The notes under the pieces are model-generated. The model was not told the origin of the DNA. It saw only the letters and a list, made by a program, of their open reading frames with translations, and did not search any database. This document shows, one piece after another, positions 29,130 to 40,154 of a stretch of 64,000 bases of DNA. The DNA comes from Methylobacterium sp. Leaf125 (GTDB lineage: Bacteria > Pseudomonadota > Alphaproteobacteria > Rhizobiales > Beijerinckiaceae), in contig NZ_LMNU01000001.1 of assembly GCF_001423085.1 (NCBI RefSeq), positions 1,176,277 to 1,240,276 of the forward strand, in the 5' to 3' direction. The stretch's first letter is position 1, and every line of letters starts with the position of its first letter. A program made the translations under genes and the position numbers.

Positions 29130-30005
29130 ATGGCGAGTTTGAAGGATCTGCGGAACCGCATCACCTCGGTGAAGGGCACGCAGAAGATCACCAAGGCGAT
29201 GCAGATGGTCGCCGCCGCCAAGCTGCGGCGCGCCCAGATGGCCGCCGAGAGCGCGCGTCCCTACGCCGAGAAGATGTCCCAGGTGCTCGGGAATCTCGCG
29301 GCGAACCTCGTCGGCGGCGTGCAGGGCCCCCGGCTCCTCTCCGGTACCGGCTCGGAGAAGACCCACCTGCTCATCGTCTGCACCGCGGATCGTGGCCTCT
29401 GCGGCGGCTTCAACTCCTCGATCGCCCGCCTCGCCCGTGACCATGCCCGCCGGCTGATCGCCGAGGGCAAGACGGTGAAGATGATCACCGTCGGCAAGAA
29501 AGGCTACGACCTTCTCCGTCGTCAGTTCCGCGACGAGATCATCGAGAACCGCGACCTGCGCGGCAACAAGGCGGTCGACTACGAGTTCGCCGCCGAGATC
29601 GCCGACAGCATCATCGCCCGCTTCGATGCCGGAGAGTTCGATGTCGCGACCTTGTTCTACTCGCGCTTCCGCTCCGTGATCTCACAGATCCCGACGGCAC
29701 AGAAGCTCATCCCGGCCGAGCTGCCGGCAACCGGCGCCACCGCCCCCGACGCGGCCCTCCAGTTCGAGCCGAGCGAGGAGGCGATCCTCGACACGCTGCT
29801 GCCGCGCAACCTCACCGTCCAGGTGTTCCGTGCGCTCCTGGAGAATGCAGCCTCCGAGCAGGGCGCCCGCACCGGCGCCATGGACTCCGCCACGCGCAAC
29901 GCCGGCGAAATGATCAAGAAGCAGACGCAGATCTACAACCGGACGCGTCAAGCCATGATCACCAAGGAACTCATCGAGATCATCTCGGGCGCCGAAGCGC
30001 TCTAA
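29130..30005 (+). CDS. atpG: F1 ATP synthase gamma subunit
   Basis: Central rotor shaft of F1. It is 291 residues. The N-terminal [20 protein letters not shown] and the C-terminal helix [20 protein letters not shown] (20 residues) are the two coiled-coil arms of gamma; [11 protein letters not shown] is the conserved central motif. It lies 121 bp after atpA and 45 bp before atpD. Confidence 0.97.
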   Translation: MASLKDLRNRITSVKGTQKITKAMQMVAAAKLRRAQMAAESARPYAEKMSQVLGNLAANLVGGVQGPRLLSGTGSEKTHLLIVCTADRGLCGGFNSSIARLARDHARRLIAEGKTVKMITVGKKGYDLLRRQFRDEIIENRDLRGNKAVDYEFAAEIADSIIARFDAGEFDVATLFYSRFRSVISQIPTAQKLIPAELPATGATAPDAALQFEPSEEAILDTLLPRNLTVQVFRALLENAASEQGARTGAMDSATRNAGEMIKKQTQIYNRTRQAMITKELIEIISGAEAL

Positions 30006-30023
30006 GCGCAGACGACGCCCTGA

Positions 30024-31511
<1,488 letters not shown>

Positions 31512-31515
31512 GGTC

Positions 31516-31764
31516 TTGAACGCGAAAGTCGTTCTCCTCCTCGTCGGTCTCGTGGTCGGCGGTCTCACCGGGTATCTCACCCGGCCCGAGGCCGCCGAGA
31601 TCAAGATCGGGTCGTTCAGCCTGGAGGTTCAGGGGGATTCGCCGGCGGGAACCCGTGGCGGCTCCCTGACCACGGGTCAGCTGCAGCACATCGGCATCTT
31701 CGCCGTCATCGGCGCGGTGCTGGGCCTCGGGATCGGCTTCGTCGCCGATCGCCGCAGGGCCTGA
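31516..31764 (+). CDS. Small two-helix membrane protein within the ATP synthase operon
   Basis: 82 residues from a TTG start at 31516, 4 bp after the atpD stop. It has two predicted transmembrane segments: VVLLLVGLVVGGLTGYL (about 5-21) and HIGIFAVIGAVLGLGIGFVA (about 58-77). Between them is a polar loop (EIKIGSFSLEVQGDSPAGT) and the C-terminus is RRRA, so both ends probably face the cytoplasm. It is not a known F0 subunit (no AtpI, a, b or c signature). Coding is supported by the tight spacing, the clean two-helix architecture and the absence of stops; the function is unknown. An assembly or stability role for F0F1 is inference only. Confidence 0.7.
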   Translation: MNAKVVLLLVGLVVGGLTGYLTRPEAAEIKIGSFSLEVQGDSPAGTRGGSLTTGQLQHIGIFAVIGAVLGLGIGFVADRRRA

Positions 31765-31846
31765 CGACGAACTCGACGGCGCGCGCCTTCGCGGCACGGC
31801 GCGCCGTCACTCCGCACAGACAACCCGAGCCGGGATCCTCGACCTC

Positions 31847-32248
31847 ATGGCCACCTTCCAGTTCGATTTCGTCGGTCCCGAGCGGACGGTGTATTCCGGC
31901 CAGATCGAAGCCGTGCAGCTGCCCGGCATCGAGGGCGAGATGACCGTGCTCCCCGGCCACGCCCCCGTGCTCACCGCCCTCAAGGTCGGCGTCATCGTGA
32001 TCAACGAGGCCGGCCATACCGGCAAGCGCGTCCTGGTCCGCGGCGGCTTTGCCGATATCGGCCCGACCTCCGTCACCGTCATCGCCGAGCGCGCGAACCC
32101 CTTCGAGGAAATCTCCCCGGAGTCCCTGGATCGCGACATCGAGGCGGTCGAGCTTCTGCGCGACGCCACCGAGGACTTCGCCAAGAAGGACGAGCTCACC
32201 GGCCAGATCGTCCAGCTCCGCGACGCGAAGGTCGCACTCAACTTCTAA
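31847..32248 (+). CDS. atpC: F1 ATP synthase epsilon subunit
   Basis: Couples rotation and modulates ATP hydrolysis. It is 133 residues. The beta-sandwich signature LPGIEGEMTVLPGHAPVLT near residues 26-44 is typical, and RGGFADIGPTSVTVIAERA follows. The C-terminal helical region (ELLRDATEDFAKKDELTGQI, 20 residues) is short, as in alphaproteobacteria. It ends the operon ahead of a 15-bp hairpin. Confidence 0.95.
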   Translation: MATFQFDFVGPERTVYSGQIEAVQLPGIEGEMTVLPGHAPVLTALKVGVIVINEAGHTGKRVLVRGGFADIGPTSVTVIAERANPFEEISPESLDRDIEAVELLRDATEDFAKKDELTGQIVQLRDAKVALNF

Positions 32249-32256
32249 GGCCTTCC

Positions 32257-32289
32257 GGTTCGTCAGGCTCATCTTGAGCCAGACGGACC
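32257..32289. terminator. Terminator hairpin at the end of the atp operon
   Basis: ggttcgtcaggctca and tgagccagacggacc pair at 14 of 15 positions around a tct loop, 9 bp after the atpC stop. The following stretch is pyrimidine-rich (tctaagtcctttcttgacgtttg). It lies between the convergent atpC and cca genes and could serve both. Confidence 0.7.
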
Positions 32290-32368
32290 TCTAAGTCCTT
32301 TCTTGACGTTTGTCTTTCCGGGATAACCGGCTCCCACTTATCCCTGACAAACTCTCGGTTTCGAGACC

Positions 32369-33607
32369 TCACCCGGCCGCGTGCTCGAGCAAAGCCTCGC
32401 GCGCGGCCGCATCGTCCGGGCAGCCCAGATCCAGCCAACGGGCCCGGGCGAGAGCGAGCCGCCGACCGATCTCAGGACCCGGCGGAACCCCCCGCGCCAC
32501 GAGATCGGCGCCCCCGAGGGGAAATTTCGGCGCGGCGATGCGGCCACCGGCCAGCTCGGCCAGATAGTCTTCCGCCTCAGGCGAAAGGGCCGGCATCTTT
32601 TCGCCCTGGGTGGTCGTCCGCGCGAGGGCGAAGCCAAGGCGATCGTGAGCGGCGGCCAGTCTCCGGATCTCCGTAGCGTCGATGATGGCCCGTCCATGCA
32701 GAGCGCCGAGGGCCCGGCCATAGGCCGCGAGGGCGGCGGTTTCCGTCTTCGAGAGCCGTAATCTGATCTCCAACCGCGCGACATCGGCATCGGACCAGAT
32801 CGCCAGCGCTGCCAGCCGGTCGATCGCGGACGCCTCCAAGCCCTTCGCGAGGGCCCGGGCGAAGCGCCCGCGATCCCCGAATCCGCCGATCAGCCGCATC
32901 AGCAGCCCGGTCTCGCTCAAGATCGCGACGGCCGCCGCGGCGCCCGGCGCCAGCAGCAGCTTGAGGAGTTCCGCCCGGATGCGCTCGCGCGAGAGTCCGT
33001 CCAGGGCATCGCGGGCGGCGATGCAGGCCGACAATCCCTCCGGGTCGGGGAGGCCGACCCCGTAGCGGGCATGAAACCGGAAGAACCGCAGGATGCGCAG
33101 GGCATCCTCGCGAATGCGGGTCCGGGCCTCTCCGATGAAGCGGACGCGTCCCGCCCGCAGGTCGTCGACCCCGCCCGTCGTGTCGTGGAGGCTGCCGTCG
33201 GGCGTGAGCGAGAGCGCGTTGATGGTGAAATCCCGGCGCTGCGCGTCGCGGGCGAAATCACGCCCGAACCGCACCACGGCATGGCGCCCGTCGGTTTCGA
33301 CATCCTCCCGCAGGGTCGTGACCTCGAAGGTGGCTTCGCCGGCGAGCAGCGTGATCGTGCCGTGCTCGATCCCGGTCGGGATGGCCCGCAGACCGGCGTC
33401 CGCGGCGCGGACGATCACGGCCTGCGGCAGCAGCGTGGTGGTCAGGTCGATGTCGTCGCCGGAGCGCCCGAGCAGAGCGTCGCGGACGCAGCCGCCGACG
33501 AGGCGGGTCGCTTCGCCCTCCGCGGACAGGGCGGCGAGCACGCGACGAACCCCCGGTCGGTCGAGGAGATGGCCGAGGCCCGCCTCGTCGAGGACGTGTC
33601 CGCTCAC
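32369..33607 (-). CDS. cca: CCA tRNA nucleotidyltransferase (class II)
   Basis: Adds or repairs the 3'-CCA end of tRNAs. It is 412 residues. The class II catalytic signature is near the N-terminus: LVGGCVRDALLGRSGDDIDL at about 36-55 (20 residues), with RRDFTINAL (motif B/C), and RIREDALRILRFFRFHARYG for nucleotide recognition. There is no HD domain. It begins with GTG at 33607, which overlaps the upstream membrane-protein stop by 4 bp (GTGA). It is the last gene of a four-gene unit. Poly(A) polymerase I is an alternative, but the length and DxD context favour Cca. Confidence 0.93.
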   Translation of the reverse strand: MSGHVLDEAGLGHLLDRPGVRRVLAALSAEGEATRLVGGCVRDALLGRSGDDIDLTTTLLPQAVIVRAADAGLRAIPTGIEHGTITLLAGEATFEVTTLREDVETDGRHAVVRFGRDFARDAQRRDFTINALSLTPDGSLHDTTGGVDDLRAGRVRFIGEARTRIREDALRILRFFRFHARYGVGLPDPEGLSACIAARDALDGLSRERIRAELLKLLLAPGAAAAVAILSETGLLMRLIGGFGDRGRFARALAKGLEASAIDRLAALAIWSDADVARLEIRLRLSKTETAALAAYGRALGALHGRAIIDATEIRRLAAAHDRLGFALARTTTQGEKMPALSPEAEDYLAELAGGRIAAPKFPLGGADLVARGVPPGPEIGRRLALARARWLDLGCPDDAAAREALLEHAAG

Positions 33608-33861
33608 TGGAACCGTCCGGGCACGACCTGGCCGTTCTCCAGGTGGGGCGGCACGTAGCCGCCGCGATGGCGCTCGCTGAAGAGACCCGTCGCCACCAGG
33701 GAGAGGATGACGAGCACCACGCCCGCCAGGGTCAGGCGGAAGGCCTGCCCGTCCCAGTGCACGCCGTGGTCTGGCCGGCGTCCGCGGATCGCCAGGTAGA
33801 GCGCGTAGAGCAGGAACGGCGAGAGGAAGATCAGGAGTTCTTCGAGGACGCGGCGGATCAT
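33604..33861 (-). CDS. DUF6111-type small membrane protein
   Basis: 85 residues with two predicted membrane segments: VLEELLIFLSPFLLYALYLAI (about 5-24) and LTLAGVVLVILSLVATGLFS (43-62). The loop between is basic/aromatic (RGRRPDHGVHWDGQAFR) and the tail GGYVPPHLENGQVVPGRF is conserved in this family as I recall it (DUF6111). Function is unknown. It sits between the NUDIX gene (35 bp upstream) and cca (4-bp overlap), a neighbourhood common in Hyphomicrobiales. Confidence 0.85.
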   Translation of the reverse strand: MIRRVLEELLIFLSPFLLYALYLAIRGRRPDHGVHWDGQAFRLTLAGVVLVILSLVATGLFSERHRGGYVPPHLENGQVVPGRFQ

Positions 33862-33896
33862 TGAGTGTCTCGAATGGCGAAGGGGCGGACGCTGCC

Positions 33897-34538
33897 TCAG
33901 GGGAAGAGGCGTTCCTGCAGGTTGTTGACGATCCCGGCGGTGACGCCCCAGATCCGGAACTCGCCGTAGGTGATGTCGTAGTAGCGCCGCTGACGACCGC
34001 GCCAGACCGCGCTCTCGATGCGACGCTGGGCCGGGTCGAGGAGGTGACTCAGCGGAACCTCGAAGGTTGCGGCGACCTCGTCGGGGTTCAGGGACAGCTC
34101 CGCCTCCGGGTCGACGAGGCCGAGCACGGGCAGAACCAGGAAGCCCGTGGCGGAGAGATAGGGATCGAGGTAGCCGAGCACACGGATCGCTTCGGCAGGA
34201 AGCCCGACTTCCTCGCGCGCCTCCCGCAGGGCGGCGTCGGCCGGGCTCGGATCCTCGGCGTCGATCTTGCCCCCCGGAAACGCGATCTGCCCGGAATGGT
34301 CGCGCAGATGCGCGGCCCGGACGGTGAACAGCAGGTGAGGACCGTCGGCCCGGGGCAGCACGGGCACGAGCACCGCCGCGCGCCGGTGCGGACGCTCCGG
34401 CACCACTGCCGTATCCGCGCCGTCGAGGTCGTGGTCACCCCGCGGATTCGCCGTCGGAGCGCCATCGCCCGGCGGCTCCACGGACAGATACTCGGCGGCC
34501 CGGGCGACGAGGTCCGCCAGCGCAGCGTCCTGCCTCAT
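33897..34538 (-). CDS. NUDIX hydrolase, CoA pyrophosphatase type
   Basis: 213 residues, probably a CoA or nucleotide diphosphatase. The Nudix box is visible: GGKIDAEDPSPADAALREAR (20 residues, about 101-120) followed by EEVGLP. The upstream LLFTVRAAHLRDHSGQIAFP and the later YLDPYLSATGFLVLP match the CoA-pyrophosphatase (NudL/YeaB) subgroup. Its start overlaps the stop of the DUF1285 gene by 4 bp (ATGA), so the unit is translationally coupled. Confidence 0.9.
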   Translation of the reverse strand: MRQDAALADLVARAAEYLSVEPPGDGAPTANPRGDHDLDGADTAVVPERPHRRAAVLVPVLPRADGPHLLFTVRAAHLRDHSGQIAFPGGKIDAEDPSPADAALREAREEVGLPAEAIRVLGYLDPYLSATGFLVLPVLGLVDPEAELSLNPDEVAATFEVPLSHLLDPAQRRIESAVWRGRQRRYYDITYGEFRIWGVTAGIVNNLQERLFP

Positions 34539-35113
34539 GCGCTCTCGGCGGGCGCGATGCGGTGAAAGGCGCCGCCGGCCGTGACGCCGAGCCAGCCGTC
34601 CTGCTCCTCTGCCAGGGCGAGGAGATCGTAGGTCAGCGCCCGGGTCAGCAGCGCCCAGAGATCGCGGCGGACGTGGACGTAGGGGCGCAGGCCGCCGCCG
34701 GCATCCTGTTCGAAGCGCAGGGCATGGTCGGCATCCACCGGCACGAGGTCGTCGACATTGGTGCGGAAGGCGAGGCGCCGCAACGGACCGTCGCCCTCGG
34801 CCGCCATCTCCACGGCGACGAAGGGGGCATCCTCGACCGTGATGCCGACGCTCTCCACGGGCGTGACCAGCACGTAGCCGCCATCGGGCTCACGCCGGAG
34901 GATCGAGGCGAAGAGCTTGACCAGCGCCGGGCGGCGGATCGGCGCGCCGTCGTGGTGCCAGGTCCCATCCGCGGCGATCCGCATGTCGATCGCTCCGCAG
35001 AAGGGCGGATTCCAGCGCTCCACCGGCGGCGGGCCGCGGCGCGCCGCATCGCCGAGGGCGGCGCTGAGGCGGTCGATCGTCGGATCGGCGGCGGGCGGGG
35101 CTGGGTCAGTCAT
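34535..35113 (-). CDS. DUF1285 domain protein
   Basis: 192 residues from the ATG at 35113. DUF1285 is recognisable from PPFCGAIDMRIAADGTWHHD near residue 40, PALVKLFASILRREPDGGYV (20 residues), LVTPVESVGITVEDAPF and the C-terminal VHVRRDLWALLTRALTYDLL. There is no signal peptide. Function is unknown; the fold is thought to be a small beta-rich dimer. It is the first gene of the DUF1285-NUDIX-DUF6111-cca unit and is divergent from moxR, about 240 bp away. A longer frame to 35251 is rejected. Confidence 0.9.
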   Translation of the reverse strand: MTDPAPPAADPTIDRLSAALGDAARRGPPPVERWNPPFCGAIDMRIAADGTWHHDGAPIRRPALVKLFASILRREPDGGYVLVTPVESVGITVEDAPFVAVEMAAEGDGPLRRLAFRTNVDDLVPVDADHALRFEQDAGGGLRPYVHVRRDLWALLTRALTYDLLALAEEQDGWLGVTAGGAFHRIAPAESA

Positions 35114-35352
35114 GCGATCACAAGATAGCGCATCCGGCTGACGGGGGAACGGCGGCGCGACGTTCTCACCAGATGGCTCGGCATCCGCCCTCGCAGGCCT
35201 GAACCCTGCGTCGTCGCGCCGACCTTGCCAGCGTGCCGCAAAGGGCGCCACACTCCCGAACAGACGGCCGACGCTCGGCCCGCCCTTTGATGGCGCATTC
35301 CCACCGCGTGTGGCCCTTGCCGGCCGACGCGGAGAAGCCAGGACCGATACGC

Positions 35353-36357
<1,005 letters not shown>

Positions 36358-36360
36358 GGC

Positions 36361-37296
36361 ATGGCGATTCCCCGGCCCGGCGGCGGCGCCACCCAGGTCC
36401 TCGACCGGAGCGCACGCAATCCCGGACGCCGCGAGACGGAGAGCGCGCTCGCCCTGGCCGAGCGCATGCCGCGCCTGATCCTCGAATCCCGCCGGGTGTC
36501 CTCGACCCTGGCCCACGGCATCCACGGACGCCGCCGGGCCGGGCCGGGTGAGAGCTTCTGGCAGTTCCGGCCCTTCGTCGCCGGCGAGGCCGCCGCGCGC
36601 ATCGATTGGCGCCGCTCGGCCCGGGACGACCGGCTCTACGTGCGCGAGCGCGAGTGGGAAGCCACTCACAACATCTGGTTCTGGATCGACCGCTCGGCCT
36701 CGATGGGCTTCGCCTCGCACCTGGCGCAGGCGCCCAAGGTGGAACGCGCGCTGGTGCTCGGCTTCGCCCTGGCCGACGCTCTGGTCGAGGGTGGCGAGCG
36801 CACCGGCCTGCTCGGCCTCACCCGGGCCACCGCCTCCCGTCGCATCGTCGAGACCATGGCGCAGGCCCTCGTCGCCGATGGCAGGGGACAGGACGACGAC
36901 GCTCCGCCGCCGGCCACGCCGGGTCGGTTCGACGAGGCCGTGCTGATCAGCGACTTCCTGTCGCCGCCCGATGCCGTGAAGGCGTCGGTGGACCGGCTCG
37001 CCGGCCGGGGGACCCGTGGCCACCTCGTGATGATCGTCGACCCGGTGGAAGAAACCTTCCCGTTCACGGGGCAAGCGGTCCTGCACGACCTGGAATCGAA
37101 GCTCAGCCTCAATGTCGGCGATGCGGGTGCCTGGGGCGAGGCCTACCGGATCCGGATCGCCGCCCATCGCGATCGCCTCGCGGAGATCGCCCGGTCCCAG
37201 GGCTGGACCTTGACGATCCATCGCACCGACCGTCCGGCGAGCGAGGCGGCCCTGCGCCTCCTGACCCTCGCCGCCGCGGCGCGCGGGACCGGCTGA
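36361..37296 (+). CDS. DUF58 domain protein
   Basis: 311 residues. The DUF58 signature GPGESFWQFRPFVAGEAAAR (20 residues) near 60-79 is followed by IDWRRSARDDRLYVREREW. The second half resembles a von Willebrand A-like fold: NIWFWIDRSASMGF carries a DxSxS (MIDAS-type) motif. No membrane segment is present, unlike some DUF58 proteins. It is positioned 3 bp after moxR and 10 bp before the DUF4159 gene; partners of MoxR in the Bat/Ccp-type clusters are commonly DUF58 proteins. Confidence 0.92.
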   Translation: MAIPRPGGGATQVLDRSARNPGRRETESALALAERMPRLILESRRVSSTLAHGIHGRRRAGPGESFWQFRPFVAGEAAARIDWRRSARDDRLYVREREWEATHNIWFWIDRSASMGFASHLAQAPKVERALVLGFALADALVEGGERTGLLGLTRATASRRIVETMAQALVADGRGQDDDAPPPATPGRFDEAVLISDFLSPPDAVKASVDRLAGRGTRGHLVMIVDPVEETFPFTGQAVLHDLESKLSLNVGDAGAWGEAYRIRIAAHRDRLAEIARSQGWTLTIHRTDRPASEAALRLLTLAAAARGTG

Positions 37297-37306
37297 GGAT
37301 CGCCGC

Positions 37307-40126
37307 ATGCTCGGATTGCCCCTCACCTTCGCCGCGCCCCTGGCGCTCGCCGCGCTCGTGGCCTTGCCAGCTCTCTGGCTCCTGCTGCGGGTGACCCCGC
37401 CGCGGCCGCGACGCATCGATTTTCCCCCTCTGCGAATCATGGCCGATCTGCTGGGCAAGCGCGAGACGCCGGCCCGGACGCCGCCCTGGCTGCTGATCCT
37501 GCGCCTCCTCGCCGCCGCCTGCCTGATCCTGGCGGTGTCCGGCCCGGTCTGGAATCCGTCCGGTACGGGTGCCGCCACGGGGCGCACGCCGCTCCTCGTC
37601 GTCCTCGACAACGGGTTCACCGCCGCCCACGATTGGCGCGACCGCCTGCGAGTGGCCACCGACACGATCGAGAGCGCGGCCCGCGACGGCCGGCCTGTGG
37701 CGGTGACGGCCCTGGCCGAGCCGGCCGCAGCCCTGGAGGCCAAGGTCCCGGCCGCCGCCCTCGAGCGCCTGCGCGCCATCGCGCCGCGTCCGCATCTCGC
37801 CGACCGTGCTGCGCACCTCGCATCGCTCACCGCCTTCCTCGAGCGTAGCCCCGGCACGGCGATCCTCTGGATCAGCGACGGGGTCGCGGGCCCGGGCGAA
37901 GAGACGTTCGGCAAGAGCCTCGCCGACCTCGTCGGCCGGACCGGCGCTTCGCTGACGATCCTGAAGGCGGACCAGCCGCCGGCGCTCGCGCTCTCGGCCG
38001 CCGAAGCCAGCGGCCAGCTCACCGCCCATGTCCTACGGGCGGCACCGAACGGCCGCGACACCGGCCTCGTGCGTGCCGTCGACCAGAAGGGCCTGCCCCT
38101 GGCCGAGCATGCCTTCACCTTTGGATCGGAGGCCACCGAGGCCGAGGTCGGTTTCGACCTGCCGGTGGAGCTGCGCAACAGCATCAGCCGGATCGAGGTG
38201 GCGGCGGAGCGCTCTGCCGGCGCCGTCACCCTGGTGGACGAGCGCGGCAAGCGCCGCCGCGTCGGCCTCGTCTTCGGCGGGACCAGCGATCAGGCCCAGC
38301 CGCTGCTGGCGCCAACTTACTACCTGTCGCGCGCGCTCAGCCCCTATGCCGACGTGCAGGAGCCCCGGGGCGCCAAGGGCATCGCGGAATCCATCGGACA
38401 GCTTCTCGACAACCAGGTCTCGGTCCTCGTCCTCGCCGATGTGGGCGCCCTCGACGGTCCGACCCTCGCCCGCGTCGAGCAGTTCGTCGACGAGGGCGGC
38501 CTCCTGCTGCGCTTTGCCGGGCCGCGCCTCGCCGCCGGCAACGATCCCCTGGTGCCGGTGCGCCTGCGCCGTGGCGGCCGCACCCTCGGCGGCACGCTCT
38601 CCTGGGACAGTCCCAAGACCCTGGCGGCCTTCGCCCCCGAGAGCCCCTTCGCCGGCCTGACCCCGCCGGCCGATATCGGCGTGCGCCGGCAGATCCTGGC
38701 CGAGCCCGACGGCGACCTGCCGGGCCGGACCTGGGCGTCCCTCCAGGACGGCACGCCCATCGTCACGGCCCAGAAGCGCGGCCAGGGCCTCGTCGTGCTG
38801 TTCCACGTCACCGCCGACACGACCTGGTCGAATTTGCCCCTGTCGGGCCTGTTCATCGACATGCTGCGCCGGGTGGTGAATCTCGCGGGCGCCAAGGCGC
38901 TGCCGGCGGGCGATGCCGCCGCACGGGCCACGGCCGTGCTGGCGCCGCGCCTCACCCTCGACGGGTTCGGGACCCTCGGGGCGCCGCCGGCCGGGGCCAC
39001 CGCGGTCTCCGCCGACGAGACCGGCCGGGCGACCCTGGAGCACCCGCCGGGTTTCTACGGCCCGGCCGACGGCGGCATCGCCGTCAACGCCCTCGTGCCG
39101 GCGGACCGGTTGAAGCCCCTCGATTTCGGAGCCCTTTCCGGCGCCCGCCTCGGCTCGCTCGCCGGTGCCGAGACCCTCGACCTGCGCGCCACCCTCTTCA
39201 CCCTGGCCCTGATGCTCCTCATCCTCGACACCCTCGCGGGCCTCTGGCTCGGCGGCTTCCTGCGGCGCGGACGGGGCTTCGTCTCGCGCCCGGCGGCGCT
39301 CCTCTTCGCCGGCCTGGCGCTCGGCGCGCTGGTCGGTACGCCCGGTCCGGTTCAGGCCCAGCCGGCTCCGCCGGTGCGTGCGGGCGCCTTCGACTCGGCC
39401 CTCGCCACCCGGCTCGCCTACGTCGTCACCGGCGACGAGGCGGCGGACACGGCGAGCCGGGCCGGTCTCTCCGGCCTGACCCAGATGCTGGCGAGCCGCA
39501 CCGCCCTGGAGCCCGGCGACCCGATCGGGATCGACCCCGCCAAGGACGAACTCGCCTTCTACCCGCTGATCTACTGGCCCATCGTCGCCGGGCGGCCACA
39601 GCCGAGCGAGACCGCGATCCGGCGCATCGACGCCTTCATGCGCAACGGCGGCACCGTGATCTTCGACACCCGTGACGCGCTCACCGCGCGGCCGGGCGGC
39701 CCGCCGACGCCGGAGGGGGCGTATCTCCGCAAGATGCTGGCGACCCTGGAAGTGCCCGAACTCGAGCCGGTGCCGCCCGACCACGTGCTGACCAAGGCCT
39801 TCTACCTCGTCGACAACTTTCCGGGCCGCTACGCCACCGGCCAGACCTGGGTCGAGACCCTGCCGCCGGCCGGGGAGGGCTCCGAGCGCCGTCCCGCGCG
39901 GGCCGGCGACGGCGTCTCGCCCATCGTCATCACGAGCAACGATCTCGCTGCCGCCTGGGCGGTGGGCAAGCGCGGCGAGCCGCTCTACCCGATCGTCGGC
40001 GGCGACCAGCGCCAGCGCGAGATGGCCTTCCGCGGCGGCATCAACTTCGTGATCTACACCCTGACCGGCAACTACAAGGCCGACCAGGTCCACGTCCCGG
40101 CACTGCTGGAGCGGCTGGGCCAGTGA
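37307..40126 (+). CDS. DUF4159 domain protein with BatA-like N-terminal membrane domain
   Basis: 939 residues. The N-terminus has two closely spaced membrane segments (LTFAAPLALAALVALPALWL near 5-24; PPWLLILRLLAAACLILAVSG near 57-77), typical of the BatA-like double-TM domain. A VWA-like region follows, then two further membrane segments near residues 625-645 and 660-678. The C-terminal 220 residues match DUF4159 (FYPLIYWPIVAGRPQPSETA; YEAL-type tail EMAFRGGINFVIYTLTGNY, 19 residues). A periplasmic or envelope-stress role is inferred from family context. Confidence 0.88.
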   Translation: MLGLPLTFAAPLALAALVALPALWLLLRVTPPRPRRIDFPPLRIMADLLGKRETPARTPPWLLILRLLAAACLILAVSGPVWNPSGTGAATGRTPLLVVLDNGFTAAHDWRDRLRVATDTIESAARDGRPVAVTALAEPAAALEAKVPAAALERLRAIAPRPHLADRAAHLASLTAFLERSPGTAILWISDGVAGPGEETFGKSLADLVGRTGASLTILKADQPPALALSAAEASGQLTAHVLRAAPNGRDTGLVRAVDQKGLPLAEHAFTFGSEATEAEVGFDLPVELRNSISRIEVAAERSAGAVTLVDERGKRRRVGLVFGGTSDQAQPLLAPTYYLSRALSPYADVQEPRGAKGIAESIGQLLDNQVSVLVLADVGALDGPTLARVEQFVDEGGLLLRFAGPRLAAGNDPLVPVRLRRGGRTLGGTLSWDSPKTLAAFAPESPFAGLTPPADIGVRRQILAEPDGDLPGRTWASLQDGTPIVTAQKRGQGLVVLFHVTADTTWSNLPLSGLFIDMLRRVVNLAGAKALPAGDAAARATAVLAPRLTLDGFGTLGAPPAGATAVSADETGRATLEHPPGFYGPADGGIAVNALVPADRLKPLDFGALSGARLGSLAGAETLDLRATLFTLALMLLILDTLAGLWLGGFLRRGRGFVSRPAALLFAGLALGALVGTPGPVQAQPAPPVRAGAFDSALATRLAYVVTGDEAADTASRAGLSGLTQMLASRTALEPGDPIGIDPAKDELAFYPLIYWPIVAGRPQPSETAIRRIDAFMRNGGTVIFDTRDALTARPGGPPTPEGAYLRKMLATLEVPELEPVPPDHVLTKAFYLVDNFPGRYATGQTWVETLPPAGEGSERRPARAGDGVSPIVITSNDLAAAWAVGKRGEPLYPIVGGDQRQREMAFRGGINFVIYTLTGNYKADQVHVPALLERLGQ

Positions 40127-40154
40127 CGCACCCCGCACCGGAGGCCCCGCGCCC

